A DNA stretch of 6,033 nucleotides, taken from contig CASBRC010000396.1 of the NCBI GenBank assembly GCA_949128015.1, positions 1-6,033 on the forward strand, read 5' to 3'. The notes below the pieces were generated by a model, which saw only the letters and a list, made by a program, of their open reading frames with translations, did not search any database and had not been told where the DNA came from. The position numbers and the translations under genes are program-made. This DNA comes from Synechococcales cyanobacterium PMM_0003 (GTDB lineage Bacteria; Cyanobacteriota; Cyanobacteriia; Pseudanabaenales; Pseudanabaenaceae). Shown here piece by piece: positions 4,684-6,033 of this stretch (position 1 is the stretch's first letter; the number at the start of each line of letters is the position of its first letter).

Positions 4684-5175
4684 TTAGCTGAGAGTAGTCG
4701 ATCCGTCAAATAGTCGAGTGCCATCTAATAGTATCGCTTCAAAGTTTTGGATACTTGTTAGGACGCGCCCGACAGGTTTAAAGTAGTTAACGATCGCGGT
4801 CACTTCAGCCAGAATAAAATTCTGGACTATTTTAACGTGAAAAGTGCCAGCAACACTACCAGGATTTTCGACTAATTCCGCAGTATATCCGAATAGTTCT
4901 AAAGTTCTAACAACACTGTGATTAGTGCCAGCTAACCTTAGAAGCCCCGGTAATTCACGTAATAAGGTACGCCGATCGCCTGATGATAATCTAGCAGCAA
5001 ACGGCGCGATCGATGGCGTGAAAGCTGCGATAGATTGTATTAGGTATTCGTCATCTTCTAGCTGCCAAGCAAACGATCCGGTCTGTGTTTCTGTCCAAAT
5101 AATATCGGCAAAATATTTGGCGCGATCGTCGGAATAAGCAGGGGGGATTAAGTTTATCGCGTCTTGTTTTTGCAT
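4684..5175 (-). CDS. Phage tail protein I, P2 gpI-like baseplate protein (163 aa)
   Basis: The C-terminal two thirds match the layout of P2 gpI-type tail proteins. LLRELPGLLRLAGTNHSVVRTLELFGYTAELVE (71-103) parallels the family's block in which a helix with G-T-x-x-x-V/I-R-x-x-x-E-x-x-G-Y is followed by a beta strand. Next come GTFHVKIV (110-117), EVTAIVNYFKPVGRVLTSI (124-142), with the typical x-x-KP-x-x-R pattern, and an end with LDGTRLFDGSTTLS. The family builds part of the baseplate of contractile phage tails. Length is close to the usual 170-180 aa. The ATG shares its A with the TAA stop of the fibre gene (TAATG), so translation is probably coupled, and no strong Shine-Dalgarno is needed. 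In P2 the fibre gene follows gene I. Here the fibre gene comes first, which is unusual. Confidence 0.78.
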   Translation of the reverse strand: MQKQDAINLIPPAYSDDRAKYFADIIWTETQTGSFAWQLEDDEYLIQSIAAFTPSIAPFAARLSSGDRRTLLRELPGLLRLAGTNHSVVRTLELFGYTAELVENPGSVAGTFHVKIVQNFILAEVTAIVNYFKPVGRVLTSIQNFEAILLDGTRLFDGSTTLS

Positions 5176-6033
5176 TATACGATTGCGTTATTGTCCATAC
5201 GTCGCCAGTTTGTGCCATCGCTGTAAATAAGCATATTAATATCATTTCTAAAGAATAGCGCACCCGGTACAAATTGAGCGCCTGTAAAATGATTCGGGCC
5301 CGCACCACAGCGTAAGGTTCCATTAGTCAAAACGTTACCTGATGCTGTATGTTCGAGTACGTTTCCATCGCTTAAATTATCATTATGATGGCGGATTTGG
5401 ACATTTCCATTATTGGCTACTGTGATGCTTTTTATTCGACTATTTACAGGTGCTGACTCATTAACTAACCAATATCTAGGGAGACCACTACCATCAATAC
5501 CAGCTTGTATGTTTGTAGCAAGCCCAGGCGACCCGCCTCCCTTGAAACTTGCGCCCGCCGTGAAAGAGAAAAAAGTATTTAGAGGCAAGTTTGCGATCGG
5601 GACTAAGCTATTAGCATCTAAAGGTGCAACACCGTTAGCGGTCGATCGCGCGCTGGCATCTAATTTCAATGCCAGTCCTGCGGTATAAGTTGATGTTGCA
5701 ACCGCCCCCAAACTTGCGAGTGTGGGGTAAGCAGGTAGGTTGGCAATCAACAAATAATTGTTTAGTTGCGAGATTGAAGCCCCGCCCAAACTTGCGAGTG
5801 TGGGGTAAGCAGGTAGGTTGGCGATCGGGACTAAGCTATTAGCATTTAAAGGTGCAACACCGTTAGCGGTCGATCGCGCGCTGGCATCTAATTTTAATGC
5901 CAGTCCTGCGGTATAAGTTGATGTTGCAACCGCCCCCAAACTTGCGAGTGTGGGGTAAGCAGGTAAATCGGCAATTAACAAATAATTAGCTAGTTGTGTC
6001 AGTGATGGAACCCCTAAATTGGATCGTGCTGAA
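5175..6033 (-). CDS. Tail fibre protein with internal repeats, 5' end outside the window (partial)
   Basis: The frame is open to the right edge, so this is the C-terminal 285 residues of a longer protein. A TTG at 5981 is not the real start: residues upstream of it (ARSNLGVPSLTQLANYL) continue the repeat pattern, and ARSNLG is itself a common phage-fibre motif. The visible part holds a 76-residue repeat present twice (NYLLIA-LPAYPTLASLGAVATS..., KLDASARSTANGVAPL-ANSLVPIANLP), with the smaller unit LPAYPTLASLG three times. A beta-rich region follows (FTAGASFKGGGSPG..., IKSITVANNGNVQIRHHNDN) and then a typical fibre end, ALFFRNDINMLIYSDGTNWRRMDN. Fibres of this kind trimerise and bind the host surface through the C-terminal tip. 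The gene overlaps tail protein I by one base. No fibre assembly chaperone is seen next to it. Confidence 0.82.
   Translation of the reverse strand, partial: SARSNLGVPSLTQLANYLLIADLPAYPTLASLGAVATSTYTAGLALKLDASARSTANGVAPLNANSLVPIANLPAYPTLASLGGASISQLNNYLLIANLPAYPTLASLGAVATSTYTAGLALKLDASARSTANGVAPLDANSLVPIANLPLNTFFSFTAGASFKGGGSPGLATNIQAGIDGSGLPRYWLVNESAPVNSRIKSITVANNGNVQIRHHNDNLSDGNVLEHTASGNVLTNGTLRCGAGPNHFTGAQFVPGALFFRNDINMLIYSDGTNWRRMDNNAIV
5593..5995 (-). repeat. Tandem 228-bp repeat inside the tail fibre gene
   Basis: The block starting at 5593 recurs at 5821, an offset of 228 bases or 76 codons. Over 145 bases (5593-5737 against 5821-5965) I count two differences, then the copies diverge. 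A smaller part, beginning CCCAAACTTGCGAGTGTGGG on the plus strand, occurs at 5707, 5785 and 5935. The first two are 78 bases (26 codons) apart. All offsets keep the reading frame. Confidence 0.9.

Noticed and set aside
5051..5323. Minus-strand frame bridging the end of the fibre gene and the start of tail protein I
   Set aside because: It overlaps two good genes in another frame and shows no motif.
5413..5688. Plus-strand open frame inside the fibre gene
   Set aside because: It is antisense to the fibre repeats and stays open because of the repeat composition.
5979..5981. TTG as the start codon of the fibre gene
   Set aside because: The frame stays open to the window edge and the upstream residues continue the fibre repeat pattern, so the gene starts outside.
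5175..6033. Diversity-generating retroelement target in the fibre tip
   Set aside because: No reverse transcriptase or template repeat is present in the window, and the repeats lie in the shaft rather than at the C-terminal tip.

Overview
The window looks like a phage or prophage segment (a phage-derived particle locus is also possible) from a cyanobacterium. The host signal is the dense GATCGC/CGATCG-type HIP1 palindromes, including full GCGATCGC octamers at 1-8, 9-16, 2247-2254 and 3244-3251, in both coding and non-coding DNA. The phage signal is a P2 gpI-like tail protein, a repeat-rich tail fibre, a C39-like cysteine peptidase that fits an endolysin, and a Bro-N antirepressor-type protein. 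The genus cannot be fixed from this sequence.

Layout. Minus-strand genes lie at both ends. On the right, a tail fibre gene (5175 to beyond 6033, its 5' end outside the window) runs into a tail protein I gene (4684-5175) through a TAATG stop/start overlap. On the left, in transcription order, are a 77-aa helix-turn-helix protein (1677-1910), a single-pass membrane protein (1085-1588), a C39-like peptidase (300-1088, ATGA overlap) and a 49-aa basic small ORF (60-209) that ends just before a strong hairpin terminator (25-56). Between the two minus-strand blocks is a plus-strand island: a coiled-coil, fibre-like protein (2094-3110), a basic orphan protein (3085-3636), then a hairpin-rich spacer, and a Bro-N/C-terminal-HTH protein (3824-4627) with its own promoter, ribosome binding site and terminator.

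How the genes may work together. The right block builds the baseplate and host-binding fibres. The membrane protein plus peptidase pair fits a lysis module (membrane pore plus cell wall enzyme), which is inferred from order, overlap and topology. The Bro protein and the small HTH protein are candidate regulators. The plus-strand island has its own signals and may be an inserted cassette.

The most unusual content is non-coding. Three consecutive hairpins at 3638-3725 share one 18-base core whose stem changes are compensatory while the loop is kept. Two promoter-like sites, on opposite strands, share the 16-base element GATACTATGSTATART. A 19-bp inverted-repeat element sits directly on the stop codons of two plus-strand genes.
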